From Methanocalculus natronophilus (GTDB lineage: Archaea; Halobacteriota; Methanomicrobia; Methanomicrobiales; Methanocorpusculaceae): a DNA stretch of 64,000 bases. A program made the translations under genes and the position numbers. Under the pieces are notes generated by a model. That model worked only from the letters and a program-made list of their open reading frames with translations. It was not told the origin of the DNA and searched no databases. Of the stretch, positions 17,012 to 25,101 are shown one piece after another. Each line of letters opens with the position of its first letter. Within the stretch, counting starts at the first letter, position 1. Location: assembly GCF_038751955.1 (NCBI RefSeq), contig NZ_JBCEXH010000002.1, positions 124,001-188,000 on the forward strand. The letters run 5' to 3'.

Positions 17012-18037
17012 ATGAACGAAAAGCCCACCTATACGCTGGAAGCCGGGCTGCTTGGGAAACTTGGATCATTCTGGGAGGGTGAACGAACCCCGCTGACGTA
17101 TCTTGATCCCCATACAGGAAGCCTGGAAGAGGAGCCACTCCTCCGGACATTCAAAGAAGGCGGCATTCTCGATGAAGATGGCAACATACCAGGCTCTTTT
17201 GCCAGTACACTTCGAGTCCTCGCCGCACCTGTCCGGATCATCACCATCACCCTGTCAGGTGAAGAACAGGAGATCACCATAACGAAACTCTTCTCAGGTG
17301 AATCTGAAGCAGTAACAATGCTCCAGGGCGATGATGGAACTGTGGCTTTCGGAGAGTCCCTGAAAACTGACTGGATTATCAGCCGGTTTGGGGTTACGAA
17401 CGGGACTGCTGCCACCCCGCAAAAATCATGGATGATTCCGGCCACAGTCAACGAGATGAAAGTCCTTCTGGCTCTCTGTGATCTCTCATGGGAACTTGCT
17501 ATTGGCAGGGAAGGACTGCCACAGGATATCGTCGAGAGGTTCAGTAACGGGTTTGGTACAGAAGGAATTGAAGCGATCCTGAAGAATGCTGAGACGAAGC
17601 CGGGCAGCACTCTCTTCTCATCCCTTCCCATGCTCATCCGGCAGGATGAAGGAGCACCAGTGAAGAGAGTCAAAACCGTTCTCAATGCTCTTGTGAAGAA
17701 AGGCGTTGTCTCCGGAGAGAATGGAAAATACCTGCCACACGATGCAATTCTTCCCTATTGCAATGGTTTTTTGATTCCAAAGGCAATCATCCGTATTGTG
17801 ATCTCAGAATGGAAACCTGATCAGGGAACCATCAGGTCAACGGATATCATCTCATCCCTCTCAGAACACGCTGCCATTACCATCGAAGAGCCCTTTGATA
17901 TGCCGGGTAAAATGAGACTCTACCTGACAGATGCTCCTCGTCTTTCAGATCTCATAAAGACATTATTGAGCGGGAACGCAGCATATCCCCCCCATATAAT
18001 CGGAGCTGAATCACTTCTTCACCGGGATGAGGGCTGA
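17012..18037 (+). CDS. Hypothetical soluble partner of the Pro/Glu-rich membrane protein
   Basis: 341 residues from ATG 17012, one base after the stop of the membrane protein gene. No signal peptide or membrane helix. The N-terminal half is beta-rich (PVRIITITLSGEEQEITITKLF). A basic helical segment near residues 215-235 (PVKRVKTVLNALVKKGVVSG) resembles a winged-helix recognition region. The two-domain alpha/beta layout could also be that of a chaperone-like adaptor. No family with known function recognised; the tight coupling argues for a complex with the upstream protein. Confidence 0.78.
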   Translation: MNEKPTYTLEAGLLGKLGSFWEGERTPLTYLDPHTGSLEEEPLLRTFKEGGILDEDGNIPGSFASTLRVLAAPVRIITITLSGEEQEITITKLFSGESEAVTMLQGDDGTVAFGESLKTDWIISRFGVTNGTAATPQKSWMIPATVNEMKVLLALCDLSWELAIGREGLPQDIVERFSNGFGTEGIEAILKNAETKPGSTLFSSLPMLIRQDEGAPVKRVKTVLNALVKKGVVSGENGKYLPHDAILPYCNGFLIPKAIIRIVISEWKPDQGTIRSTDIISSLSEHAAITIEEPFDMPGKMRLYLTDAPRLSDLIKTLLSGNAAYPPHIIGAESLLHRDEG

Positions 18038-18086
18038 CCCGGCTTCACACCCAGGCAAACAAGCCTCTTTGAGGAAGGGTTAAGAT

Positions 18087-18107
18087 TGAAGGGGAAAAAC
18101 CCCTTCA
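18087..18107. terminator. Hairpin in the gap before ruvC
   Basis: TGAAGGGG, five A, CCCCTTCA: a perfect 8-bp stem. A second weaker stem CACCCG/CGGGTG follows at about 18120-18145. The 171-bp gap holds no gene. No T-run follows, so termination is inferred only from position. Confidence 0.4.
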
Positions 18108-18208
18108 GCCGTCTCTCCCACCCGTACCGAAAGCGTTCCGGGTGCCGTTCACATTCGCCCTCCGCAGGATAACCGTATTTACCATGAGCACCGATGATCC
18201 AGTAGACC

Positions 18209-18682
18209 ATGATCGTCATCGGGATAGATCCGGGTATCGCCCGTGTGGGATACGGGGTGATCGAGAAGCAGGAGCGGGGGATGCGACCCCTCTGTTACGG
18301 CTGTATCGAGACATCGGCCCGGGATCGGACAACAAGCCATCGCCTTCATGAGATTTATACCCGGATACAGGCACTTTTTGCCGAACATGCACCTGATGAG
18401 ATCGCTGTTGAAGAACTCTTCTTTACAAAGAATGTGACATCGGCAATCAGGGTTGCCGAGGTGCGGGGAGTGATCCTGCTCGCCGCAGAGGAGCGGGGGA
18501 TCAGAATCGTCGAATACACACCAAACCAGATCAAGCTGGCAGTATCGGGATCGGGCCGGGCAAAGAAAGAGCAGGTACAGGACATGGTACGCCGCCTCCT
18601 CAGGCTTGATGAGATTCCCCGGCCTGATGATGCAGCTGACGGCCTTGCAATAGCGCTCTGTCATATCAATACCCTGAGGTAG
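18209..18682 (+). CDS. ruvC: Crossover junction endodeoxyribonuclease RuvC
   Basis: 157 residues. RNase-H-like active-site motifs are MIVIGIDPGIARVGYG (first Asp at residue 7), VEELFFTKN (Glu) and RPDDAADGLAIAL (final Asp pair). It resolves Holliday junctions with RuvAB. The N-terminus is exactly that of the family, so the ATG is secure although no ribosome binding site is visible. First gene of ruvC-ruvA-ruvB. A bacterial-type set is unusual in archaea, which normally rely on Hjc. Confidence 0.96.
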   Translation: MIVIGIDPGIARVGYGVIEKQERGMRPLCYGCIETSARDRTTSHRLHEIYTRIQALFAEHAPDEIAVEELFFTKNVTSAIRVAEVRGVILLAAEERGIRIVEYTPNQIKLAVSGSGRAKKEQVQDMVRRLLRLDEIPRPDDAADGLAIALCHINTLR

Positions 18683-18689
18683 GAAAACC

Positions 18690-19283
18690 ATGTTTGCACA
18701 TATAACCGGAAGACTCACAGATGTGGGGGAGAAGTCTGTTGTCCTTGATGTCGGGGGGATCGGCTACCTTCTGCAGGTGAGCCAGCCAACTCTCAGGGAG
18801 CTGGAGGCTGCCGACGGGCCGGTGAAGGTCTTCACCCAGCTTGTTGTCAGGGAGGATGCCCTTACCCTGTATGGCTTCCACCGGCAGAGCGAGCGTGAAC
18901 TCTTCCAGATACTAATCAATGTCTCCGGGATCGGTCCCCAGATAGCACTTAGCATCCTTTCCCAGATCTCGCTTGAACAGTTTGCAATGGCGATCATCAA
19001 TGATGATGAACGTGCCCTCACCAGCATCTCGGGAATCGGGCCAAAGAGTGCGAAACGGCTGATCCTTGAACTGCAGGAGACAATGAAGAAACAGACAATC
19101 TCCCTGATCGACAGAGAAGAGCATCTGCCTGCATCAGATGCGAAATCTGCCCTTGTATCCCTTGGCTTCACCGAGCGGGAGGCTGAGGAAGCCGTGAAGG
19201 CGGTGATTGAGAGCGTGCCCGGAGGAAGCGTGCAGGCGATCATTAAAGCCGCACTCCGGCATATGAAGGAGCGAGGCTCATGA
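18690..19283 (+). CDS. ruvA: Holliday junction branch migration protein RuvA
   Basis: 197 residues with three family domains. OB fold: residues 1-63, [29 protein letters not shown]. Double helix-hairpin-helix: [14 protein letters not shown] and [18 protein letters not shown]-terminal UBA-like domain: residues 150-197, [20 protein letters not shown]. Binds the four-way junction and loads RuvB. Seven bp after ruvC, and overlaps ruvB by ATGA, consistent with one message. Confidence 0.97.
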   Translation: MFAHITGRLTDVGEKSVVLDVGGIGYLLQVSQPTLRELEAADGPVKVFTQLVVREDALTLYGFHRQSERELFQILINVSGIGPQIALSILSQISLEQFAMAIINDDERALTSISGIGPKSAKRLILELQETMKKQTISLIDREEHLPASDAKSALVSLGFTEREAEEAVKAVIESVPGGSVQAIIKAALRHMKERGS

Positions 19284-20281
19284 CTGATCGGATCATCACC
19301 CCTGTTCAATTCGATGACGAGATCGACGACCCCGCCATCCGGCCCGCAAGGCTTGATGAGTTCGTCGGCCAGGACCAGGTGAAGGAGGCGCTTCGTATCG
19401 CAGTCGAGGCGGCAAAGATCCGGGGCGAGACCCTTGACCACATCCTCTTCTCAGGCCCTCCGGGACTTGGGAAGACGACGCTTGCCCAGATAATCGCCCG
19501 TGAGATGGGATCTGCGATACGGAGCACGACCGGCCCGGTCCTGGATAAGCCAGGCGATCTCGCTGCCCAGCTGACCGCACTCTCCTCAGGCGATCTCCTC
19601 TTCATCGACGAGATTCACCGGTTAAACCCGGTTGTTGAGGAGATCCTCTATCCAGCAATGGAAGATTACACAATTGATGTGATGATCGGCGAAGGTCCGG
19701 GTGCACGGGCAATCCAGCTTCCGCTTGAGGAATTCACCCTTGTCGGAGCAACGACCCGTGTCGGCCTCCTCGGATCCCCGCTCCGTGACCGGTTCGGGCT
19801 CATCTTCCGGCTGAACCTCTATGAGGTTTTCGATCTCCTGGCTATCGTGAGGCGATCAGCTGCGATCCTGCAGATCCCAATCACTGAGGAGGGGGCGCTT
19901 GAGATTGCAAAACGGAGCCGGGGAACACCAAGAATCGCAAACCGCCTCCTCAGGCGTGTCCGGGATTATGCCATCGTCCGGGGTGACGGATCAATATCCA
20001 GGGAATCTGCTGACGCCGCACTTGGCATCCTTGGGATCGATCCCCTCGGCCTTGATGATCTCGACCGCAGGATCATCTCTGTCGTGGCCCGTGACTTTAG
20101 TGGCGGGCCTGTCGGCGTGAAGACGATTGCCATCTCTATTGGAGAAGAGGTCCGGACAATCGAAGAGGTCTATGAGCCCTACCTGATCAGGATTGGGTTT
20201 CTGAAACGGACGCCAAAGGGCCGCGAGACGACAGAGGCAGCAGTCACACATCTCTTTGCTGACGGGGAGCAGATACCCTGA
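19280..20281 (+). CDS. ruvB: Holliday junction branch migration ATPase RuvB
   Basis: 333 residues. AAA+ motifs are Walker [12 protein letters not shown] (residue 57), Walker [13 protein letters not shown] (residue 108), sensor 1 GATTRVGLL and the Arg finger PLRDRFG. The C-terminal winged helix covers residues 255-333. It drives branch migration with RuvA. The bacterial family length and N-terminal [11 protein letters not shown] motif are conserved, so the protein looks functional. Last gene of the ruv operon. Confidence 0.97.
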   Translation: MTDRIITPVQFDDEIDDPAIRPARLDEFVGQDQVKEALRIAVEAAKIRGETLDHILFSGPPGLGKTTLAQIIAREMGSAIRSTTGPVLDKPGDLAAQLTALSSGDLLFIDEIHRLNPVVEEILYPAMEDYTIDVMIGEGPGARAIQLPLEEFTLVGATTRVGLLGSPLRDRFGLIFRLNLYEVFDLLAIVRRSAAILQIPITEEGALEIAKRSRGTPRIANRLLRRVRDYAIVRGDGSISRESADAALGILGIDPLGLDDLDRRIISVVARDFSGGPVGVKTIAISIGEEVRTIEEVYEPYLIRIGFLKRTPKGRETTEAAVTHLFADGEQIP

Positions 20282-20376
20282 TTGTGAGTAGTACTGATTC
20301 TACTTCGGACTCATCCTGATTCGGATTCCATCTGCGCCGTTTTCGATCCTGTTCTGGGCTGTAGGAGATCCTGACG

Positions 20377-20384
20377 TTTTTTTT
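20377..20384 (+). terminator. Oligo-T after ruvB
   Basis: Eight T about 95 bases after the ruvB stop, in the 266-bp gap before the coenzyme M operon. The gap is otherwise AT-rich and geneless. Confidence 0.4.
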
Positions 20385-20492
20385 GCAGAAAGGAGCCCTG
20401 CATCACCGGTTGAGCGGGATCATATGATCCCTTCACGCATAAAATGTATACTATTAGACAATTATATTGATTTTTGTAACCTATAAGCCCAA

Positions 20493-20506
20493 TTTTTATT
20501 AAATTT
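20493..20506 (+). promoter_or_regulatory. TATA box of the coenzyme M operon
   Basis: TTTTTATTAAATTT, about 45 nt before the ATG at 20548, in a markedly AT-rich stretch. This predicts a leader of roughly 20 nt. It would drive all six genes to 26221, since every junction between them overlaps or abuts. Confidence 0.5.
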
Positions 20507-20547
20507 AGGAAAATCATTATCATATCCCGGGGGCGAAAAACTACATT

Positions 20548-21315
20548 ATGCATACGATCACCATCCTCCCCGGCCATGATCGACATGGCGACCCTGAAGG
20601 GTTTGATGCCATCCATATCGCACCCGGCGACACCCTCTCAATCGTCGGGCCAACCGGATCAGGCAAAAGCGCTCTTATCAATGACATCGAGGTCTTTGCA
20701 CAGGGCGATACCGCTACCGGCAGAACCATTCTCCTTGATGGCGCACCTCCCCCGGAATCATCTGTCAGGGATCCTGCAAAGAAACCGATTGCCCTCATCA
20801 CCCAGACCACGAAATGCTTAGCCGATCTGAGGGTGGAAGAGTTCCTGGGGATGCATCTCCGTGCCAGGAAAATTACAGACACAGGCCTGGTTGAGAAAGC
20901 AATCCGTCTTGCAAACGAGTTTACAGGGGAGCCGATCCGGCCCGATTGCCGGATCTCCTCTCTCTCCGGCGGCCAGACGAGATCCCTCCTTGTTGCGGAT
21001 GCAGTCATCATCTCAGGCGCCCCGATCATCCTCCTCGATGAAGTGGAGAACGCAGGAATCTTCCGTGACCGTGTCATAACCTGCCTCAAAAAGACAAATA
21101 CCTCCGTCATCTTCGTCACCCATGACCCGCTTGTTTCACTGATGTCAGACAAAAGGATAGTGATGGGGAACGGTGCGGTGAAGACGATCCTTGAGCCGGA
21201 TGGATCTGAGGCGGCGGTTCTGAAGCAGGTGACTGAGATCGACGCATACCTCTCTGATCTCAGGGAACGGCTCAGGGCAGGCGAGATCCTGGGCGAAGCG
21301 GTACCACAGGCATGA
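20548..21315 (+). CDS. ABC-type ATPase of a methanogen cofactor cluster (function unknown)
   Basis: 255 residues, a single nucleotide-binding domain without membrane segments. Walker A is GPTGSGKSALI (residue 34), the signature LSGGQTRSLLVADA (residue 141), Walker B APIILLDEVENAG and the H-loop FVTHDP. No permease gene is nearby, so it is probably a soluble ABC ATPase acting on a protein or cofactor instead of a transporter component. First gene of the operon ending in comDE, overlapping the next gene by ATGA. The C-terminal 50 residues form charged helices. Conservation in other methanogens is likely but not testable here. Confidence 0.85.
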   Translation: MHTITILPGHDRHGDPEGFDAIHIAPGDTLSIVGPTGSGKSALINDIEVFAQGDTATGRTILLDGAPPPESSVRDPAKKPIALITQTTKCLADLRVEEFLGMHLRARKITDTGLVEKAIRLANEFTGEPIRPDCRISSLSGGQTRSLLVADAVIISGAPIILLDEVENAGIFRDRVITCLKKTNTSVIFVTHDPLVSLMSDKRIVMGNGAVKTILEPDGSEAAVLKQVTEIDAYLSDLRERLRAGEILGEAVPQA

Positions 21316-22016
21316 AACTGATCATTGTCGCCGGGCCGCCATCGACCGGAAAAACCGCAATAATCAGGCAGATAATCAGCAATCTCCCAAAGAATTCCGT
21401 TGCCTACCTCAAGATAGATGTCGTATATGCAACCGAGGATACAGAGATTGCAGGCGAATTCGGGATACCTGCAAAAAAAGTGATATCAGGCGACCTCTGC
21501 CCGGACCATGCCGGGATCATGGTCCTCTCTGACGCCTTTGCCTGGGCAGAAAAGGAGGGTGCAGACTACCTGATCGTGGAATCGGCAGGTCTCTGCCTCA
21601 GGTGCACCCCCTACACAACCGAATCACTCGGAATTGCGGTTCTCTCCGCAATATCGGGAACCCATTCCCCCTACAAGATGAGCCCGATGATCGCGCTTGC
21701 TGATGTCGCAGTCGTCACCAGGATCGATCTCGTCTCACAGGCAGAAAAGGAAGTATTCCGCGAGGCGATCCGGGATGTGGCACCAGGTGTTGAGATCATC
21801 GAGACAAACGCCCCGATCGGCACAGGGCTGCGGTACCTGATGAAGATCATCAACGACCTTGCACCAGTCAGAGACCAGGCAGCAGTCAAACTCAGGGGCA
21901 GTCCTCCGCTTGGTGTCTGCACCGTCTGTGTCGGGAAAAAAGAGATCGGCTGGGAGAACCATTTCGGCGTTGTCCGCAGGCTTGATGGCGCCGGTACACT
22001 CTTCCGGGGGGAATAG
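21312..22016 (+). CDS. P-loop GTPase (HypB/UreG-like) of the coenzyme M operon
   Basis: 234 residues. Walker A is GPPSTGKTAIIRQI at the N-terminus, and TRIDL takes the position of the NKxD guanine motif. Cysteine pairs are LCLRC (residue 97 region) and CTVC near the C-terminus (GVCTVCVGKKEIGWENHFGVVR). The layout resembles metal-insertion GTPases HypB and UreG, which deliver nickel to enzymes, but the histidine-rich stretch is missing. It abuts the Fe-S protein gene with no gap. Suggested role: metal or sulfur cofactor delivery to a partner encoded downstream. Confidence 0.85.
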   Translation: MKLIIVAGPPSTGKTAIIRQIISNLPKNSVAYLKIDVVYATEDTEIAGEFGIPAKKVISGDLCPDHAGIMVLSDAFAWAEKEGADYLIVESAGLCLRCTPYTTESLGIAVLSAISGTHSPYKMSPMIALADVAVVTRIDLVSQAEKEVFREAIRDVAPGVEIIETNAPIGTGLRYLMKIINDLAPVRDQAAVKLRGSPPLGVCTVCVGKKEIGWENHFGVVRRLDGAGTLFRGE

Positions 22017-22631
22017 ATGACCTGGACACCCCCTGGTAAAGACTGCGGCCTCTGCGGAGCAGATTCCTGCATTGCATTCTCCTCACTTGTTGCTGCGGGT
22101 GCAAAGAAACTTGTAGAATGCCCCTTTTACGAAGAGGAGAGGAAAAAAAGGTACATTTCAAAGACAGACCGGAATACAGCAGATCTCCTCGGCCACAGTT
22201 TTGACTTTATCCTCCATCCCTTCCCAGGTGAAATCTCAACCAGAAAGGATGTCGTCCCGTTCAGGGCGGATCTCGTTGAAAAATGGGAGATAAAAACCGG
22301 AGATCTCGTCATCGGGAGACCGGCAGGCGCCGGATGCCCGATCACCCATGCACTCAGGGTGACAGCAGCAGATCCGGTAAGCGGGATCATCTCCTGCCAT
22401 GTCACAAGCCCGATTGAGGCGCGGGAAGAAGAGTATCTCGATATTGTGGCATACCATGTCCATGCATTTGAAGGTATAGCCGAAGTGATCGGCCGCGAAC
22501 CGACATTCGGGCTGAAGCAGCGGTTCCAACCCGGATACTGCCTGATGGGGATCTCACACACCGGTGTTGTGAATATGGTTATCATGACTGACGACGGACT
22601 CCGTGTCAGGGTAGAGGGGATCGGACTGTGA
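22017..22631 (+). CDS. 4Fe-4S cluster protein of the coenzyme M operon
   Basis: 204 residues. The N-terminus CGLCGADSCIAF...VECPFY is the C-x2-C-x4-C-x(15-17)-C Fe-S motif known from RnfB and the corrinoid iron-sulfur protein. The rest is a beta-rich domain (GDLVIGRPAGAGCPITHALRV and PGYCLMGISHTGVVNMV) that I associate with uncharacterised methanogen proteins. It may carry electrons to, or hold a cluster for, the downstream marker-16 protein. Starts directly after the GTPase stop and overlaps the next gene by GTGA. Confidence 0.85.
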   Translation: MTWTPPGKDCGLCGADSCIAFSSLVAAGAKKLVECPFYEEERKKRYISKTDRNTADLLGHSFDFILHPFPGEISTRKDVVPFRADLVEKWEIKTGDLVIGRPAGAGCPITHALRVTAADPVSGIISCHVTSPIEAREEEYLDIVAYHVHAFEGIAEVIGREPTFGLKQRFQPGYCLMGISHTGVVNMVIMTDDGLRVRVEGIGL

Positions 22632-23863
22632 AGACCAGAGCCGTGATCAGCCAGAAGATACGGGACGGGGATGCTGTTGTCATCCCTGCTCCCGAATTCA
22701 AAAAAAGGGTGCGGGATGGAGAAAGATTCACACCAGACGATGTTGATGTCGTCACCTGCGGGACATTCGGGGTGATGTCAGGGACGTATGCAGTCCTGAC
22801 AATCCCGGTTGCAGAGCCGGGTGCATTCAGAAAAGCCGGGAAAATCTTCCTGAACGGGGTGCCTGCATATCCCGGCCCATGCCCCAATGAGCGGCTTGGG
22901 CTTGTTGACTGTATCGTCTATGGAACAGCGCACCGTGACGAGCGGTATGGGGGAGGCCATCTCTTTTCCGATCTCGTCTCCGGGAAGGCGATCGAGGTTC
23001 TGGCTGAAGCAGACGGGAAGGACTATTCCAGTACGGTCACCCTCTCTGACTGTGGTTTTGCCAGGCTCCAGACCACGCGGTCCGCATTCAGAAACTATAC
23101 AGGCTTTATTTTTGAACATGAAGGCGTTCTTCCGACGATCTTCTCGGCAACCGGGCTGCATGGGCCTGCCAGGGAGATCTCGGTCTCAGGATGCGGCGAG
23201 ATCAACCCGGTGGAGAATGATCCCGGTCTCCGGTACCTCCAGCCCGGTGTACCGGTCCTTGTGAATGGTGGAACCGGAATCATCATCGGCACCGGGACAC
23301 GATCCACCACAGAACGGTCAAACCTTGCCGTTGCAGCTGATATGGATGGTATGGCGCCCGGCATGATGGGAGGATGCGTCACGTCAGACGGCCCGGAATG
23401 CCTCACGTCTGTTGCAGCTGCGGTTCCCGTGACAGATGAAGCAACTCTCAGATGGTTGTTGGTGCTTGACGAGGATATCCCACTCCCCATTGCCGGGATC
23501 ACCAGGAGACAGCCCATCGGATCGTCCCATTATGGCAGGATCTGGCAGGGGACAGACCGGGGAGTCCGGGTGCAGGAAGAGAGGTGTCTTGCCTGCGAAC
23601 CCTGCCAGGCACGACGGATCTGCCCCTCAGACGCAGTCAGGGAAGACCATACCATTGACCGGTCACGCTGCCTTGCCTGTGGCGCCTGCGCCTCGGTCTG
23701 CGAGGGGAAGGTATACACCATAGAGCTTGGATCTGTTCTGGTTGGTGAGCAGGAGATCCCGGTCACCTTCCGCCAGTCCGATCGGACCCGTGCCGAACGG
23801 CTCTGCAGGCAGCTTGCGAGGCAGATCATGGATGGATCGTTTCAAATGCCGGAGGGGCCATGA
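22628..23863 (+). CDS. Methanogenesis marker 16: DUF39 (COG1900) domain fused to 2x[4Fe-4S] ferredoxin
   Basis: 411 residues. Residues 1-315 are the COG1900 domain (VVTCGTFGVMSGTYAVLTIPV; GGTGIIIGTGTRSTTERSNLAVAADMDGM). Residues 320-370 are a ferredoxin with CLACEPCQARRIC and CLACGACASVC. COG1900 relatives convert an aldehyde (aspartate semialdehyde) into a thiol (homocysteine) with sulfide and electrons. The last step to coenzyme M, sulfoacetaldehyde to the thiol, is the same chemistry, and the gene lies directly upstream of cysteate synthase and comDE. I recall a report assigning this step to a Methanocaldococcus homologue, but cannot verify it here. Confidence 0.9.
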   Translation: MKTRAVISQKIRDGDAVVIPAPEFKKRVRDGERFTPDDVDVVTCGTFGVMSGTYAVLTIPVAEPGAFRKAGKIFLNGVPAYPGPCPNERLGLVDCIVYGTAHRDERYGGGHLFSDLVSGKAIEVLAEADGKDYSSTVTLSDCGFARLQTTRSAFRNYTGFIFEHEGVLPTIFSATGLHGPAREISVSGCGEINPVENDPGLRYLQPGVPVLVNGGTGIIIGTGTRSTTERSNLAVAADMDGMAPGMMGGCVTSDGPECLTSVAAAVPVTDEATLRWLLVLDEDIPLPIAGITRRQPIGSSHYGRIWQGTDRGVRVQEERCLACEPCQARRICPSDAVREDHTIDRSRCLACGACASVCEGKVYTIELGSVLVGEQEIPVTFRQSDRTRAERLCRQLARQIMDGSFQMPEGP

Positions 23864-25101
23864 CCCATATGCTCTCCTGCCCGGTCTGCAGATCCACCTT
23901 TCCGGATCAGGGCGAACTGACCTGCCCTGGGGGACATCCCGGCCTTCTCAGGGCAATCTATCCTGAAGAGAGACTGGTGCTTCGTGATGAGCCCGGCCTC
24001 TTCAGGTATCAGAGCTGGCTCCCGGTGAGGGAGATCCCAAATACGGGTGCAGGTCCAGTCACCTTCCGTTCTGTTGGGTTTGCCCGTGAGACGGGGCTGT
24101 CAGAACTCTGGATCGGATTCTCAGGCTATGCTCCGGGGAGAGGCGCCCATGTACCCACCTGTTCGTTCAAGGAACTGGAGGCATGGCCGACACTGCAGCG
24201 GGTCAGGGAGACGGGAGGCGGCACCCTCGTTGTCGCATCTGCCGGAAACACCGGGAGGGCTTTTGCCGAGGTTGCCGATGCAATGAACCAGCCTGTCCTG
24301 CTCGTCATCCCAAAACGGGCGCTGGAACGTATCTGGACAACAAAGCCTGCGAGGAATACCATCCTGGTTGCCGTGAACGGCGACTACTCGGATGCTATCG
24401 CACTTGCAGACCGGATCTGCACGCTCCCAGGCTATACCCCCGAAGGCGGTGCAAAAAATGTTGCCCGCCGCGACGGGATGGGGACCGTCTTCCTTGATGC
24501 AGCCTGCACAATCGGCAGGATACCCGACCACTACATCCAGGCAGTCGGGAGCGGGACAGGCGCAATCGCCGCATGGGAGGCAGCGCTCCGGCTTGTTGCG
24601 GACGGCCGGTTCGGCGGGACGCTGCCCCGCCTGCACCTGGCCCAGAATCTCCCTTTCATCCCGCTCAAATCCGCCTGGGATGCCCGGAGGCGTGAGATAG
24701 TTCCTGAACTTGATATGCCGCATGCAGAAGATGCGATCAGGGCTGTCAATGCCGATGTCCTGACAAACAGAAAACCACCCTATGCCGTGCCTGGCGGCCT
24801 GTATGATGCGCTCTCGGACTGCGGCGGAGCAATGTATGGGATCACAAACCATGATGCCAGGCAGGCGGGAGATCTCTTTGAGGCTACCGAGGGAATAGAC
24901 CCCGATCCGGCAGCAGCAGTCGCCTGCGCAGCCCTGCTGGCCGCAGTCGATCAGGGAGATCTTCCAGAGAATGCCTGTATTCTTTTGAATATCACCGGCG
25001 GGGGATACAAGGCAGTTCCTCTGAAACATACCGTGCAGCCGGTTGAGACCGTGCAGCCCGGTGAAATGCCGTCTTTCCTGGCAGGAGAAGAAGATGTCTG
25101 A
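23860..25101 (+). CDS. Cysteate synthase (coenzyme M biosynthesis)
   Basis: 413 residues, PLP fold-type II, related to threonine synthase. An N-terminal zinc-knuckle CPVCRSTF...LTCPGGH precedes the fold. The PLP lysine is in TCSFKELEA (about residue 106), and the phosphate loop is SAGNTGRAF. The combination and the comDE neighbour identify it as the enzyme making L-cysteate from O-phosphoserine and sulfite in Methanosarcinales and Methanomicrobiales. A threonine synthase is the alternative by sequence alone, but context argues against it. Overlaps marker 16 by ATGA and comDE by 8 bp. The aspartate-type aminotransferase for the next step is not in the window. Confidence 0.88.
   Translation: MTHMLSCPVCRSTFPDQGELTCPGGHPGLLRAIYPEERLVLRDEPGLFRYQSWLPVREIPNTGAGPVTFRSVGFARETGLSELWIGFSGYAPGRGAHVPTCSFKELEAWPTLQRVRETGGGTLVVASAGNTGRAFAEVADAMNQPVLLVIPKRALERIWTTKPARNTILVAVNGDYSDAIALADRICTLPGYTPEGGAKNVARRDGMGTVFLDAACTIGRIPDHYIQAVGSGTGAIAAWEAALRLVADGRFGGTLPRLHLAQNLPFIPLKSAWDARRREIVPELDMPHAEDAIRAVNADVLTNRKPPYAVPGGLYDALSDCGGAMYGITNHDARQAGDLFEATEGIDPDPAAAVACAALLAAVDQGDLPENACILLNITGGGYKAVPLKHTVQPVETVQPGEMPSFLAGEEDV

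Noticed and set aside
23860-25101. Annotation of the PLP enzyme as threonine synthase
   Set aside because: The sequence family is related, but the gene overlaps marker 16 and comDE in one operon, which fits cysteate synthase much better. Specificity residues were not compared.
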